A DNA stretch of 64,000 bases from Aquabacter sediminis (lineage in GTDB: Bacteria > Pseudomonadota > Alphaproteobacteria > Rhizobiales > Xanthobacteraceae). Numbering within the stretch: the stretch's first letter is position 1; every line of letters starts with the position of its first letter. The translations under genes were made by a program, and so were the position numbers. The stretch spans positions 496,001-560,000 of the forward strand of contig NZ_JARBFX010000002.1 in NCBI RefSeq assembly GCF_028863665.1, in the 5' to 3' direction. The notes below the pieces were generated by a model. That model did not search any database. It worked only from the letters and a program-made list of their open reading frames with translations, and had not been told where the DNA came from. Positions 32,264 through 40,431 of the stretch are shown here, in pieces.

Positions 32264-33031
32264 TTACCGGGCAAGCCAGCCGCCGTCCACCGGCAGCACG
32301 ATGCCGTGCACGTAGCTGGCGGCGGCGGAAGCCAGGAACACCGCCGCCCCGCCCAGTTCGTCCGGCTGGCCCCAATGGCCGGCGGGGATGCGGGCGAGGA
32401 TGTCGGCGGAGCGCTTGGGATCGTTGCGCAGCGCCTCGGTATTGTTGGTGACGAAGTAGCCGGGCGCGATGGCATTCACATTGATGCCCCGCCCCGCCCA
32501 TTCGCACGCCAGCAGCTTGGTGAGGCCGGCCAGCCCGCTTTTCGAGGCCGTATAGGAGGGAATGCGGATGCCCCCCTGGAAGGACAGGAGCGAGGCGATG
32601 TTGATGACGCGCCCGCCCTTGCCATCCGCCATCCAACCGCGCGCGAATGCCTGGGTGAGGAAGAAGACGGACTTCAGATTGACGTCCATCACCGCGTCCC
32701 AATCGGCCTCGGTGAAATCCACAGCGTCCGCCCGGCGGATGATGCCGGCATTGTTGACGAGGATGTCCACCCGTCCGTCCTGGGTTGCCTCCTCCACCAC
32801 GCGGGCGATGGGTTCCAGCGTTGAAAGGTCCGCCTTGATCGCCTGGAACGGCACGCCGGCGGCTTCCACCTCCGCCTGGGTCTCGTCCATGGCCGAGCGG
32901 CCCACAGCCACGATGCCGGCCCCGGCGCGGGCCAGCGCCACCGCGATGGCGCGGCCCAGGCCGGTATTGGCGCCGGTGACCACCGCGCGGCGGCCGGAAA
33001 GGTCAAAGGGAGACGCGATCATGGCGCTCAC
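32264..33031 (-). CDS. kduD: 2-dehydro-3-deoxy-D-gluconate 5-dehydrogenase KduD
   Basis: Short-chain dehydrogenase of 255 residues. The cofactor motif is TGANTGLG at 19-26 and the catalytic S147-Y160-K164 lies in INIASLLS and PSYTASKSG. KduD motifs include VDILVNNAGIIRRADAVDF and GWMADGKGGRVINIASLLSF. It reduces 3-deoxy-D-glycero-2,5-hexodiulosonate to 2-keto-3-deoxygluconate. The start at 33031 overlaps the kduI stop by four bases. Confidence 0.92.
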   Translation of the reverse strand: MSAMIASPFDLSGRRAVVTGANTGLGRAIAVALARAGAGIVAVGRSAMDETQAEVEAAGVPFQAIKADLSTLEPIARVVEEATQDGRVDILVNNAGIIRRADAVDFTEADWDAVMDVNLKSVFFLTQAFARGWMADGKGGRVINIASLLSFQGGIRIPSYTASKSGLAGLTKLLACEWAGRGINVNAIAPGYFVTNNTEALRNDPKRSADILARIPAGHWGQPDELGGAAVFLASAAASYVHGIVLPVDGGWLAR

Positions 33032-33867
33032 TTCAGCTGGTCCATGGCCACCATGTCCATGTCCGTATAGTCGATATTGTCGCCGCCCATGCCCCAGATG
33101 AAGGTATAGGCCCGCGTGCCGACGCCGGAATGGATGGACCAGGGCGGCGAGATCACCGCCTGCCCGTCGGCCACCACCAGATGGCGCGTCTGGTCCGGCT
33201 CGCCCATGAGATGGATGACGCGGGCATCGGCCGCCACGTCGAAATAGAGGTACACCTCCGAGCGGCGGTCATGGACGTGGCAGGGCATGGTGTTCCAGAT
33301 GTTGCCGTCGTCCAGCTTGGTCATGCCCATGACCAATTGGCAGGACTTCACCACGTCGGGATGGATCATCTGGTAGATGGTGCGCCGGTTGGCGGTGGCC
33401 TGGTCGCCCAGCACCATGGCCTTGGCCTCGGCGATCTTCACCACCTTGGTCTCGTAGCGGGCATGGGCCGGCGTGGAGAGCAGATAGAAGCGGGCCGGAT
33501 TGGCCGCATCGTCGGAGGAGAAGACCACCGACTTGGTGCCTTGCGCAACATAGAGCGCGTCGCGATGGCCGAGCACGTAGGAGACGCCGTCCGCCTCCAC
33601 CTTGCCGGGTCCGCCAATGTTGAACACGCCCAGCTCGCGCCGATCGAGGAAGTTGGGCGAGCCGATGGTGGCCTTGTCGCTCTCCAGCGTCAGCGGCTGG
33701 TCGGTGGGGGTGGCGCCGCCAATGACGAAGCGCTCCACATGGGAATAGGTGAGCTGCACGGTGCCGGGCTCGAACAGGCCCTCCACCAGGAAGTGCTCGC
33801 GCAGTTCCTCGGTGTCGAAATAGCGCACGGCGTCGGGGTGGCTCACATGGCGCACGTCGGAAATCAT
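33028..33867 (-). CDS. kduI: 5-dehydro-4-deoxy-D-glucuronate isomerase KduI
   Basis: A 279-residue KduI: RHVSHPDAVRYFDTEELREH at the start, FVIGGATPTDQPLTLESDK, and the zinc site NTMPCHVHDRRSEVYLYFDV with HSGVGTRAYTFIWGM near the end. It isomerises the linear product formed by KdgF to the substrate of KduD. ATG 33867 is preferred since upstream codons lie beyond the family length. Confidence 0.95.
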   Translation of the reverse strand: MISDVRHVSHPDAVRYFDTEELREHFLVEGLFEPGTVQLTYSHVERFVIGGATPTDQPLTLESDKATIGSPNFLDRRELGVFNIGGPGKVEADGVSYVLGHRDALYVAQGTKSVVFSSDDAANPARFYLLSTPAHARYETKVVKIAEAKAMVLGDQATANRRTIYQMIHPDVVKSCQLVMGMTKLDDGNIWNTMPCHVHDRRSEVYLYFDVAADARVIHLMGEPDQTRHLVVADGQAVISPPWSIHSGVGTRAYTFIWGMGGDNIDYTDMDMVAMDQLK

Positions 33868-33898
33868 CTTGAAAAACCTCGATAAAAGGAGGGCGCCG

Positions 33899-35179
33899 TC
33901 AGCGGAAGACGGACGGCAGCCACAGGGAAACCGCGGGCACATAGGTGACGATCATCAGCACCGCGATGGAGGCGCCGAAGAAGGGCCAGATGGTCTTCAT
34001 GGCCTCGCCGATGGAAATCTTGCCCACCGCGCAGCCCACGAAGAGCACGGAGCCCACCGGCGGCGTGTTCAGCCCGATGCCCGCATTCAGGATCAGGATC
34101 ACGCCGAACTGCACGGGATCGATGCCGAAGGCCTTGATGAGCGGCAGGAAGATGGGGGTGCAGATGATGATCATCGGCGCCATGTCCATGAAGGTGCCGA
34201 GGATCAGGAGCAGGATGTTGATGAGCAGCAGGATCACGTACTTGTTGGACGAGATGGCGTTCATCAATTCGATGGTGGCGGCGGGCACCTGGAGGAAGGC
34301 CATGAGCCAGCCGAAGGCGCCGGCGGTACCGATCACCAGGAGCACCATGGCGGTGGTGCGCACCGCGCCGAGGGTCGCATGCCAGAAGGAGGCAAGGTCC
34401 AGTTCCCGATAGACCAGAACCGTCACCAGCAACGCATAGATGACCGCGATGCAGGAGCTTTCCGTGGCGGTGAAGACGCCCGAGCGCACGCCGCCAAAGA
34501 TGATGCCGATGAGCAGGATGCCCGGCACCGCCGCCACCACGGCGCGCAGCACGCCATACCAGCCGGGAAAGACGCCGGCCGGATAGCCGCGCCGGATCGC
34601 CACCACATAGGCGGTGATCATCATGGCCGCCGCCAGCAGCAGGCCGGGCACGATGCCGGCGGTGAACAAATCGGCGATGGAAATGGTGCCGCCCGCCGAC
34701 AGGGAATAGATGATCATGTTGTGGGACGGCGGGATCATCAGCGCGATGATGGCCGAGTTCACGGTCACATTGACCGCATAGTCCTTGGCATAGCCGTGGC
34801 GGGCCATCTGGGGGATCATGATGCCGCCAATGGCCGAGGCATCCGCCACCGCCGAGCCGGAAATGCCGCCGAACAAGGTGGAGGCCACCACATTCACCTG
34901 CCCGAGCCCGCCGCGCAGATGGCCCACCAGGGAGGCCGCCATGCCGATGAGCCGGTCGGCGATGCCGCCGCGCATCATCAGGTCGCCGGCAAAGATGAAG
35001 AAGGGGATGGCCAGCATGGAAAAGGCATTCATGCCGGAATTGATCTGCTGGAACACCACCACGGGCGGCAGGTCCAGATAGAGCACGGTCGCCAGCGAGG
35101 CGAGGCCGAGGCAGAAGGCCACCGGCGTGCCGATGAGAAGCAGGAGGGTGAAGACCCCGAACAGAATGGTCATGGCCAT
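33899..35179 (-). CDS. TRAP transporter large permease (DctM)
   Basis: A 426-residue integral membrane subunit with about 12 hydrophobic segments. Family motifs include AFSMLAIPFFIFAGDLMMRG, GISGSAVADASAIGGIMIPQ and NSAIIALMIPPSHNMIIYSL. It forms the sodium-driven transport channel with the small DctQ subunit. It is third in the leftward dctP-dctQ-dctM run, followed by kduI, and is probably an importer for uronates. Confidence 0.94.
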   Translation of the reverse strand: MAMTILFGVFTLLLLIGTPVAFCLGLASLATVLYLDLPPVVVFQQINSGMNAFSMLAIPFFIFAGDLMMRGGIADRLIGMAASLVGHLRGGLGQVNVVASTLFGGISGSAVADASAIGGIMIPQMARHGYAKDYAVNVTVNSAIIALMIPPSHNMIIYSLSAGGTISIADLFTAGIVPGLLLAAAMMITAYVVAIRRGYPAGVFPGWYGVLRAVVAAVPGILLIGIIFGGVRSGVFTATESSCIAVIYALLVTVLVYRELDLASFWHATLGAVRTTAMVLLVIGTAGAFGWLMAFLQVPAATIELMNAISSNKYVILLLINILLLILGTFMDMAPMIIICTPIFLPLIKAFGIDPVQFGVILILNAGIGLNTPPVGSVLFVGCAVGKISIGEAMKTIWPFFGASIAVLMIVTYVPAVSLWLPSVFR

Positions 35180-35195
35180 GGCGTGTCTCCCGGCC

Positions 35196-35726
35196 TCAAT
35201 CGATGGGATGCTCGGCGCCGAGCGGCACCGGGGGGACAGCCGGGGCGATCAGGTCGCACAGCAGCTTTTCAAACGAGAAGAGCGCGATGAGCACTCCGCC
35301 GCCGGCGAGCGGCAGATAGTCGACGCCCTGGGGCAGGTTCACGCCGGCCATCTTGGCGCTCCAGGTGCCCATGGCCAGTTCCCAGCCATAGACCGCCATG
35401 CACACCCCGAAGGCGGTGATGAGCACATGGGTGGTCAGCTGCATGATGCGCCGTACGGGGGGCGGGGCGAAATGCAGGCCGATCTCGAAGCCCAGGTGAT
35501 CGCCCTCGCGCACGCCCACGGCGGCGCCGAGCAGGATGAACCAGCTCATGAGCAGCAGGGAGAAGGGCTCGGTCCAGCTGGGGGAATCGTTGAGCACATA
35601 GCGCCCGGTCACCTGCCAGGCGACGGCGGCGGTCATGGCGAGGAGGCCGAGGCCGGAGACCCACAGCGCGATGCGCGAGAGCCAGCGCACGCCATGGCGC
35701 AGGGTGATGAGAAAAGAGGAACCCAT
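35196..35726 (-). CDS. TRAP transporter small permease (DctQ)
   Basis: A 176-residue DctQ with four hydrophobic segments. LLAMTAAVAWQVTGRYVLND, then SPSWTEPFSLLLMSWFILLG and GAAVGVREGDHLGFEIGLHF are characteristic. The start at 35726 is chosen; ATG 35759 adds eleven residues and is also possible, as neither has a strong ribosome site. It lies between dctP and dctM, after a terminator-like hairpin. Confidence 0.88.
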   Translation of the reverse strand: MGSSFLITLRHGVRWLSRIALWVSGLGLLAMTAAVAWQVTGRYVLNDSPSWTEPFSLLLMSWFILLGAAVGVREGDHLGFEIGLHFAPPPVRRIMQLTTHVLITAFGVCMAVYGWELAMGTWSAKMAGVNLPQGVDYLPLAGGGVLIALFSFEKLLCDLIAPAVPPVPLGAEHPID

Positions 35727-35791
35727 GTCGCGGTCTCTGGCGAGGGAAAGCTGAGCCATGTGCGGCATCCGCGTCCGATGGCGGAGGAAAA

Positions 35792-35815
35792 GGCGGCCCG
35801 GCGCACCGGGCCGCC
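35792..35815 (-). terminator. Terminator-like hairpin between dctP and dctQ
   Basis: A perfect 10-bp stem, GGCGGCCCGG and CCGGGCCGCC with a 4-base loop, read on the minus strand and followed by TTTTCC. It lies 7 bases after the dctP stop codon. It looks like a partial intrinsic terminator or 3' stabiliser that would leave more binding-protein mRNA than permease mRNA. Confidence 0.75.
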
Positions 35816-35821
35816 GGGACG

Positions 35822-36802
35822 TCACTGGGTGGCGCGGATGCGCTCCACCAGGTTCTTCATTTTGTCGGAGGTGACGAACTTGTCGTAGACCGGCTTCATG
35901 GCGTCGATGAAGGGCTTCTTGTCCACTTCATTGATGAGCGCGCCGCCCTTGATGACGACAGCCTTGGCGTCCGCGTCCCGCTTGGCCCACAATTCGCGCA
36001 TCTTCAGCGTCGCCTGCTTGCCGGCGTCCTTGAAGATGGCCTGGTCGGCGGGGGTGAGCTTGTCCCAGGAGCGCTTGGACATGACGAACACTTCCGGCGC
36101 CATGGAATGCTCGGTGAGCGAATAGTATTTCGCCACCTCGTAATGCTTCACCGATTCATAGGACGGATAATTGTTCTCCGCCCCGTCCACGAGGCCGGTC
36201 TGGAGCGCGGAATACAGCTCGCCGAACGGCATGGGCGTGGCATTGGCGCCGAGCGCATTGATCATGGCGATGAAGAGGTCCGACTGCTGGACGCGGATCT
36301 TCATGCCCTTCATGTCTTCGAGCGTCTTGATGGGCTTCTTGGAATTGTAGATGGAGCGCGCGCCGCTATCGAAGAAGCCGAGCACGATCAGGCCGTGGGG
36401 CTCGAACGCCTTGGCGATCTCCTCGCCCAGCGGGCCGTCCACCACCTTGTACATGTGGTCCACCGAGCGGAACAGGAAGGGCAGGCCCAGCACCGCCGTC
36501 TCGGGGATGAGGTTGTTGAAGGGGGCAGTGTTGACTCGGTTCAGGTCGATGACGCCGAAGCGGGTCTGCTCGATGGTATCCTTCTCCTGGCCGAGCTGGC
36601 CGGAATTGAACACCTGCACCTTGATGCGGCCATTGGTCTTCTGCGAGACGATCTCGCCGAAATACTTGACCGACTCGACGGTCGGATAGCCGTCCGGATG
36701 GATGTCGGCGGACCGCAGCGTCACGCTCTGGGCGGCGGCGGGCACCACCGGGGCAAGGCTGAGTGCGGCGGCCAGCGCGATGGCGTGGCGACGGGTGAGC
36801 AT
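35822..36802 (-). CDS. TRAP transporter substrate-binding protein (DctP)
   Basis: A 326-residue periplasmic binding protein. The signal peptide ends near VPAAAQSV. DctP-family motifs include RIKVQVFNSGQLGQEKDTIE, NLIPETAVLGLPFLFRSVDH and MPFGELYSALQTGLVDGAEN, the latter containing the conserved ligand-binding region. Its position beside kduI, kduD and kdgF suggests a hexuronate or unsaturated digalacturonate ligand. ATG 36802 has AGGGAGA eight bases upstream; the ATG two codons earlier is too close to it. Confidence 0.93.
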   Translation of the reverse strand: MLTRRHAIALAAALSLAPVVPAAAQSVTLRSADIHPDGYPTVESVKYFGEIVSQKTNGRIKVQVFNSGQLGQEKDTIEQTRFGVIDLNRVNTAPFNNLIPETAVLGLPFLFRSVDHMYKVVDGPLGEEIAKAFEPHGLIVLGFFDSGARSIYNSKKPIKTLEDMKGMKIRVQQSDLFIAMINALGANATPMPFGELYSALQTGLVDGAENNYPSYESVKHYEVAKYYSLTEHSMAPEVFVMSKRSWDKLTPADQAIFKDAGKQATLKMRELWAKRDADAKAVVIKGGALINEVDKKPFIDAMKPVYDKFVTSDKMKNLVERIRATQ

Positions 36803-36923
36803 GGGCATTCTCCCTAGACATGCGGCTTGTTGGCGGAAGGACCCTTGGCGGGCCCGGTTCTTGTTGGGACCGGCGAACCGATCCAGTATGCGGCGGAGGT
36901 TGAGTTCCGCCTCGATCGGCCCT

Positions 36924-36950
36924 ACTTGTATGGTAGTGTCGACTTGTATG
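36924..36950. promoter_or_regulatory. Direct repeat, candidate GntR operator
   Basis: ACTTGTATG occurs at 36924-36932 and again at 36942-36950, 18 bp apart, just upstream of the GntR gene (start 36967) and in the divergent region facing dctP. Such placement fits autoregulation plus control of the TRAP-kdu operon. Binding is inferred. Confidence 0.55.
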
Positions 36951-36966
36951 CAACTGTGGAGGTCCC

Positions 36967-37638
36967 GTGGACGCCATCAGAGTCCCGTCGTCCGGTTCGG
37001 CGGCCCAGCGTGTGGAGGCCGAGCTGCGGCGGGCGATCGTGACGCTGGCGCTGCCGCCGGGCACGCGCCTGTCCGAGCAGGAGATTGCGGAGCGCGCCGG
37101 CGTCTCCCGCCAACCCGTGCGCGAGGCCCTCATCGGCCTTGCCCGCACGCGCCTGGTGGAAATCCTGCCCCAGCGCGGCACGGTGGTGGTGAAGATCTCC
37201 GTCCGCAAGATGATGGAGGCCCGCTTCGTGCGCGAGGCCATCGAGACCGCCGTGGCGCGGCGCGCCGCCGAAGGCTTCGACCGCTCCGCCCGCGAGCGCA
37301 TTGACGATCTCCTGGACCTCCAGGCCAAGGCCGCCGCGCGCGAGGACCACGAGACGTTCCAGCGCTATGACGAGATGTTCCACGCGACGCTCGCGGAAGG
37401 CGCCGGCTGCGGCCTCGCCTGGGAGGCCATCGCGGACATCAAGGCCCATATGGACCGCGCCTGCCACCTGACGCTGGCTGGCTCCATGGCGCCGCTGGTG
37501 GACCAGCACCGCGCCATCGTCACCGCCGTGGATGCGGGCGATCCCGACGCGGCCGCCGCCGCCATGCACGCGCACCTGAGCGAAATCCTGCGCGCTTTGC
37601 CCCGCATCGAGGCGGAGCATCCCGACTTGTTCGAATAG
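36967..37638 (+). CDS. GntR-family regulator with FCD domain (uronate operon)
   Basis: A 223-residue FadR-type regulator. The winged helix includes LPPGTRLSEQEIAERAGVSR, then QPVREALIGLARTRLVEILP. The FCD domain has the metal-binding His pattern (HETFQRYDEMFHATLAE, DQHRAIVTAVDAGDPDAA, MHAHL). GGAGG lies before the GTG start. It diverges from the TRAP-kdu-kdgF operon and most likely represses it until a uronate intermediate binds. Confidence 0.9.
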   Translation: MDAIRVPSSGSAAQRVEAELRRAIVTLALPPGTRLSEQEIAERAGVSRQPVREALIGLARTRLVEILPQRGTVVVKISVRKMMEARFVREAIETAVARRAAEGFDRSARERIDDLLDLQAKAAAREDHETFQRYDEMFHATLAEGAGCGLAWEAIADIKAHMDRACHLTLAGSMAPLVDQHRAIVTAVDAGDPDAAAAAMHAHLSEILRALPRIEAEHPDLFE

Positions 37639-37689
37639 GGGATGTTCGGGAGCGGTCGGTCCGCCGACGCCCCCCTCTCCCGCCTGCCC

Positions 37690-37875
37690 CCAGCATGCCC
37701 CCTCCCCAGCCCTCCCCCGCTGCGCGGGAGAGGGAGCAAGGGCCTGCCCGGCGGCGCGGATGCGCTCCCGTCCGGCGGACGGATGAGACAGAAGCCGCCA
37801 CTCTCTCCCCGACGCCGTCCCGCCCCCTCTCCCGCTTGCGGGGGAGGGTTGGGGAGGGGGAAGGGCGCAAGCGAC
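37690..37875. repeat. Inverted pair of GC-rich palindromic elements
   Basis: CCCCCTCCCCAGCCCTCCCC...GCGGGAGAGGGA at about 37700 and CCCTCTCCCGCTTGCGGGGG...TTGGGGAGGGGG at about 37823-37860 are near reverse complements, about 125 bp apart. They lie between the convergent GntR and uxaA genes. It is the same arrangement as one unit of the 251-bp array in the GTA cluster, but with a different central sequence. Confidence 0.8.
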
Positions 37876-37955
37876 GACAGCGGACTTCCAGGACAGCGAA
37901 GACACCGCCCCCCCAATCAGGAGCGCACCCTCCGCCTTCTGCGCCCCCCTTGCCA

Positions 37956-39521
37956 TCACATCACCGCGCCGATCTGCCAGGGCACGAACTCGGCGTCCCC
38001 ATAGCCCAGCGCCTCGGACTTGGTGTGCTCGCCCGAGGCCACGCGCACCAGGAGATCGAAAATCTCCCGGCCCTTCTCCTCCAGCGACACGCCGTCCAGC
38101 ACGTCGCCGCAATTGATGTCCATGTCCTCGGTCATGCGGGCATAGATGTCGGAATTGGTGGCGAGCTTCAGGGAGGGCGTGGGCTTGCAGCCGAAGGCCG
38201 AGCCGCGCCCGGTGGTAAAGGCGATGAGGTTCGCCCCGCCCGCCACCTGGCCCGTGGCCGCCACCGGGTCATAGCCGGGCGTGTCCATATAGACGAAGCC
38301 CTTTTCCGTCACCGGCTCGGCATATTCATAGACCGCGCGCAGCGTCTCCGACCCGCCCTTGGCGGCGGCGCCCAGCGACTTTTCCAGGATGGTGGTGAGG
38401 CCGCCCGCCTTGTTGCCGGGCGAGGGATTGTTGTTCATCTCGCCGCCCAGCTTGGAGGTGTAGTCCTCCCACCAGCGGATGCGTTCCACCAGCTTCTCGC
38501 CCACCGCCCGGTCGGCGGCGCGGCGGGTGAGCAGATGCTCGGCGCCGTAGATTTCCGGCGTCTCGGAGAGGATGGAGGTGCCGCCATGGCGCACCAGAAG
38601 ATCCGAGGCCACGCCCAGCGCCGGATTGGCGGTGAGCGCCGAATAGCCGTCCGACCCGCCGCACTGGAGCGCCAGCACCAGCTCCGACAAGGGCCGCGTC
38701 TCCCGCCGTTGGGCGGCGGCGGCGGGCAGCATCTCCTTCAGCGCGCCGACAATGTGGTCCACCGTGCGCCGCGTGCCGCCCTCGTCCTGGATGGTGAGGG
38801 TGCGGAAGGCATCGGTCTCGTCCACCTGGTAGTCGGACTTGAAGCGGGCGATCTGGAACATCTCGCAGCCCAGCCCCACCATCACCACCGCCGCGAAATT
38901 GGGATGGGTGGCATAGCCCCACAAGGTCCGGGAGAGGATGTCGAAGCCCTCCCCCTTAGAGGCCATGCCGCAGCCGGTGCCGTGGACGATGGGCACCACG
39001 CCATCGATGCCGGGATAGTCCTCCAGCAGCCCCGAGCGCTCCAAGGCGGCGGCGGCGAAGCGGGCGACGGAGGCCGAGCAGTTCACCGAGGTGAGGATGC
39101 CCAGATAATTGCGCGTGCCGGTGCGCCCATTGGAGCGGCGATAGCCCTGGAAGGTGCCGCGCGCTTCGGGCGGCAGGAGCGCCGGCGGGCGGGCCTCGGC
39201 GGCGAAGGCATAGTCCCGGTCGAAATCGTGCAGTACCACATTGTGCACATGCACATGGTCGCCGGGCGCGATGTCGCCGGCGGCAAAGCCGATGATCTGG
39301 CCGAACTTGAGGATGGGCGCGCCATCGGCGATGGGCGCCAGCGCAAATTTATGGCCGCGGGGAATGCGACCCGTGGCGACGATGCCCCCCAGGTCCAGCC
39401 CCTCCGGCACGGTATCGAGGGCGACAGCCACATTATCCTTCGGGGAGAGGCGCAAGGTGCGCGGCGCACGGCCGGCGGCATCCGGCGCGCCCGCTTCGGA
39501 TCGCAGATCCAGCTCTCCCAT
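37956..39521 (-). CDS. uxaA: Altronate dehydratase family protein UxaA (SAF + UxaA domains)
   Basis: A 521-residue dehydratase. The N-terminal SAF domain spans about 25-105 (LSPKDNVAVALDTVPEGLDL, DHVHVHNVVL). The larger UxaA domain follows, with GYRRSNGRTGTRNYLGILTS, VHGTGCGMASKGEGFDIL and LVLALQCGGSDGYSALTANP. Conserved cysteines suit iron binding. It dehydrates D-altronate to 2-keto-3-deoxygluconate, although related galactarate dehydratases share the fold. GGGAGGAG before ATG 39521 sets the start. Confidence 0.92.
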   Translation of the reverse strand: MGELDLRSEAGAPDAAGRAPRTLRLSPKDNVAVALDTVPEGLDLGGIVATGRIPRGHKFALAPIADGAPILKFGQIIGFAAGDIAPGDHVHVHNVVLHDFDRDYAFAAEARPPALLPPEARGTFQGYRRSNGRTGTRNYLGILTSVNCSASVARFAAAALERSGLLEDYPGIDGVVPIVHGTGCGMASKGEGFDILSRTLWGYATHPNFAAVVMVGLGCEMFQIARFKSDYQVDETDAFRTLTIQDEGGTRRTVDHIVGALKEMLPAAAAQRRETRPLSELVLALQCGGSDGYSALTANPALGVASDLLVRHGGTSILSETPEIYGAEHLLTRRAADRAVGEKLVERIRWWEDYTSKLGGEMNNNPSPGNKAGGLTTILEKSLGAAAKGGSETLRAVYEYAEPVTEKGFVYMDTPGYDPVAATGQVAGGANLIAFTTGRGSAFGCKPTPSLKLATNSDIYARMTEDMDINCGDVLDGVSLEEKGREIFDLLVRVASGEHTKSEALGYGDAEFVPWQIGAVM

Positions 39522-39563
39522 CCGGCTCCTCCCCACCTGGCGCTCTGCGGCGCCTCGTTGACG

Positions 39564-39597
39564 TTGGTGATATGTTAATATATTAGTACGTCACCAA
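39564..39597. promoter_or_regulatory. Nested dyad, candidate operator between uxaA and GntR gene
   Basis: TTGGTGA (39564-39570) and TCACCAA (39591-39597) form an inverted repeat. Its centre coincides exactly with a 10-bp palindrome, TAATATATTA (39576-39585). AT-rich sequence in a GC-rich genome between divergent genes suggests the operator-promoter for uxaA and for the regulator. Confidence 0.68.
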
Positions 39598-39631
39598 GAA
39601 CAAGTAAAGCGTGTCACGGGGAGGACAGCCG

Positions 39632-40423
39632 GTGCTGCTGAAGAGCCGGGAGCGGGGGTCGGAGAGCCTGCGCGGCGTGCCCGCGTCCGCCCGCATTCAC
39701 GCGGCACTGCGCGAGCAGATCCTCGGCATGGACATCCGCCCGGGCACCGCGCTCCAGGAAAAGCAGATCGCGCTCGCCTGCGGGGTCTCCCGCACGCCGG
39801 TGCGCGAGGCCATCCTCAAGCTCGCCGACGAGCGGCTGGTGGACATCTTTCCCCAATACGGCACCTTCGTGTCGCGCATCTCCATTCCCGCGGTGCGCGA
39901 CGCCATGGTGATCCGCCAGGCGCTGGAGCGCACCGCCGTGCGCGAGGCGGCCGCCCGCGCGCAGGTCGAGGACATCGCCCGCCTCAACGCCACGCTCGCC
40001 GCCCAGAAGGCCGCCCACGAGATGGAGCGCCTCGCCGATTTCCATGAGGAAGACGAGGGCTTCCACCAATTGATCGCCGAAATCTCCGGCCACCCCAATC
40101 TCTGGCGGGTGGTGCGGCATGAAAAGGCGCAGGTGGACCGCTGCCGCATCCTCACCTTGCCCGCCGCCGACCGCCGCCTGTCCGTCATGGGCGAGCATGC
40201 GGCCATCATCGCCGCCATCGCCAAGGGTGACGCGGATGCGGCCGAGGCCGCCATGCAGGCGCATCTGGGCCGCGTGGTGCCCAGCGTCGATGAACTGGCG
40301 GCCACCCATCCCGACTATTTCGAGCCTGCCCCCGAGGCGTCCGTGGCGCCCCCTGCCCTTGGGCCGGGCCTTGCCGCCGACACGCCGCCGCACAAAAGCA
40401 CGACACGCCCCAGAAAAAGGTGA
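39632..40423 (+). CDS. GntR-family regulator with FCD domain (uxa/uxu control)
   Basis: A 263-residue FadR-type regulator. Its winged helix reads RPGTALQEKQIALACGVSRT, then PVREAILKLADERLVDIFPQ. The FCD domain contains FHEEDEGFHQLIAEISGH and MGEHAAIIAAIAKGDADAAE. GGGGAGG six bases before GTG 39632 marks the start; an upstream in-frame GTG at 39611 lacks this. The basic C-terminal tail (about 20 residues) is unusual. It diverges from uxaA and precedes uxaC by 8 bp. Confidence 0.88.
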   Translation: MLLKSRERGSESLRGVPASARIHAALREQILGMDIRPGTALQEKQIALACGVSRTPVREAILKLADERLVDIFPQYGTFVSRISIPAVRDAMVIRQALERTAVREAAARAQVEDIARLNATLAAQKAAHEMERLADFHEEDEGFHQLIAEISGHPNLWRVVRHEKAQVDRCRILTLPAADRRLSVMGEHAAIIAAIAKGDADAAEAAMQAHLGRVVPSVDELAATHPDYFEPAPEASVAPPALGPGLAADTPPHKSTTRPRKR

Positions 40424-40431
40424 GCCCCGTT

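Noticed and set aside
33869-35290. 473-codon His/Asp/Gly-rich plus-strand frame
   Set aside because: Antisense of the DctM gene; membrane codons read backward give His/Asp-rich sequence.
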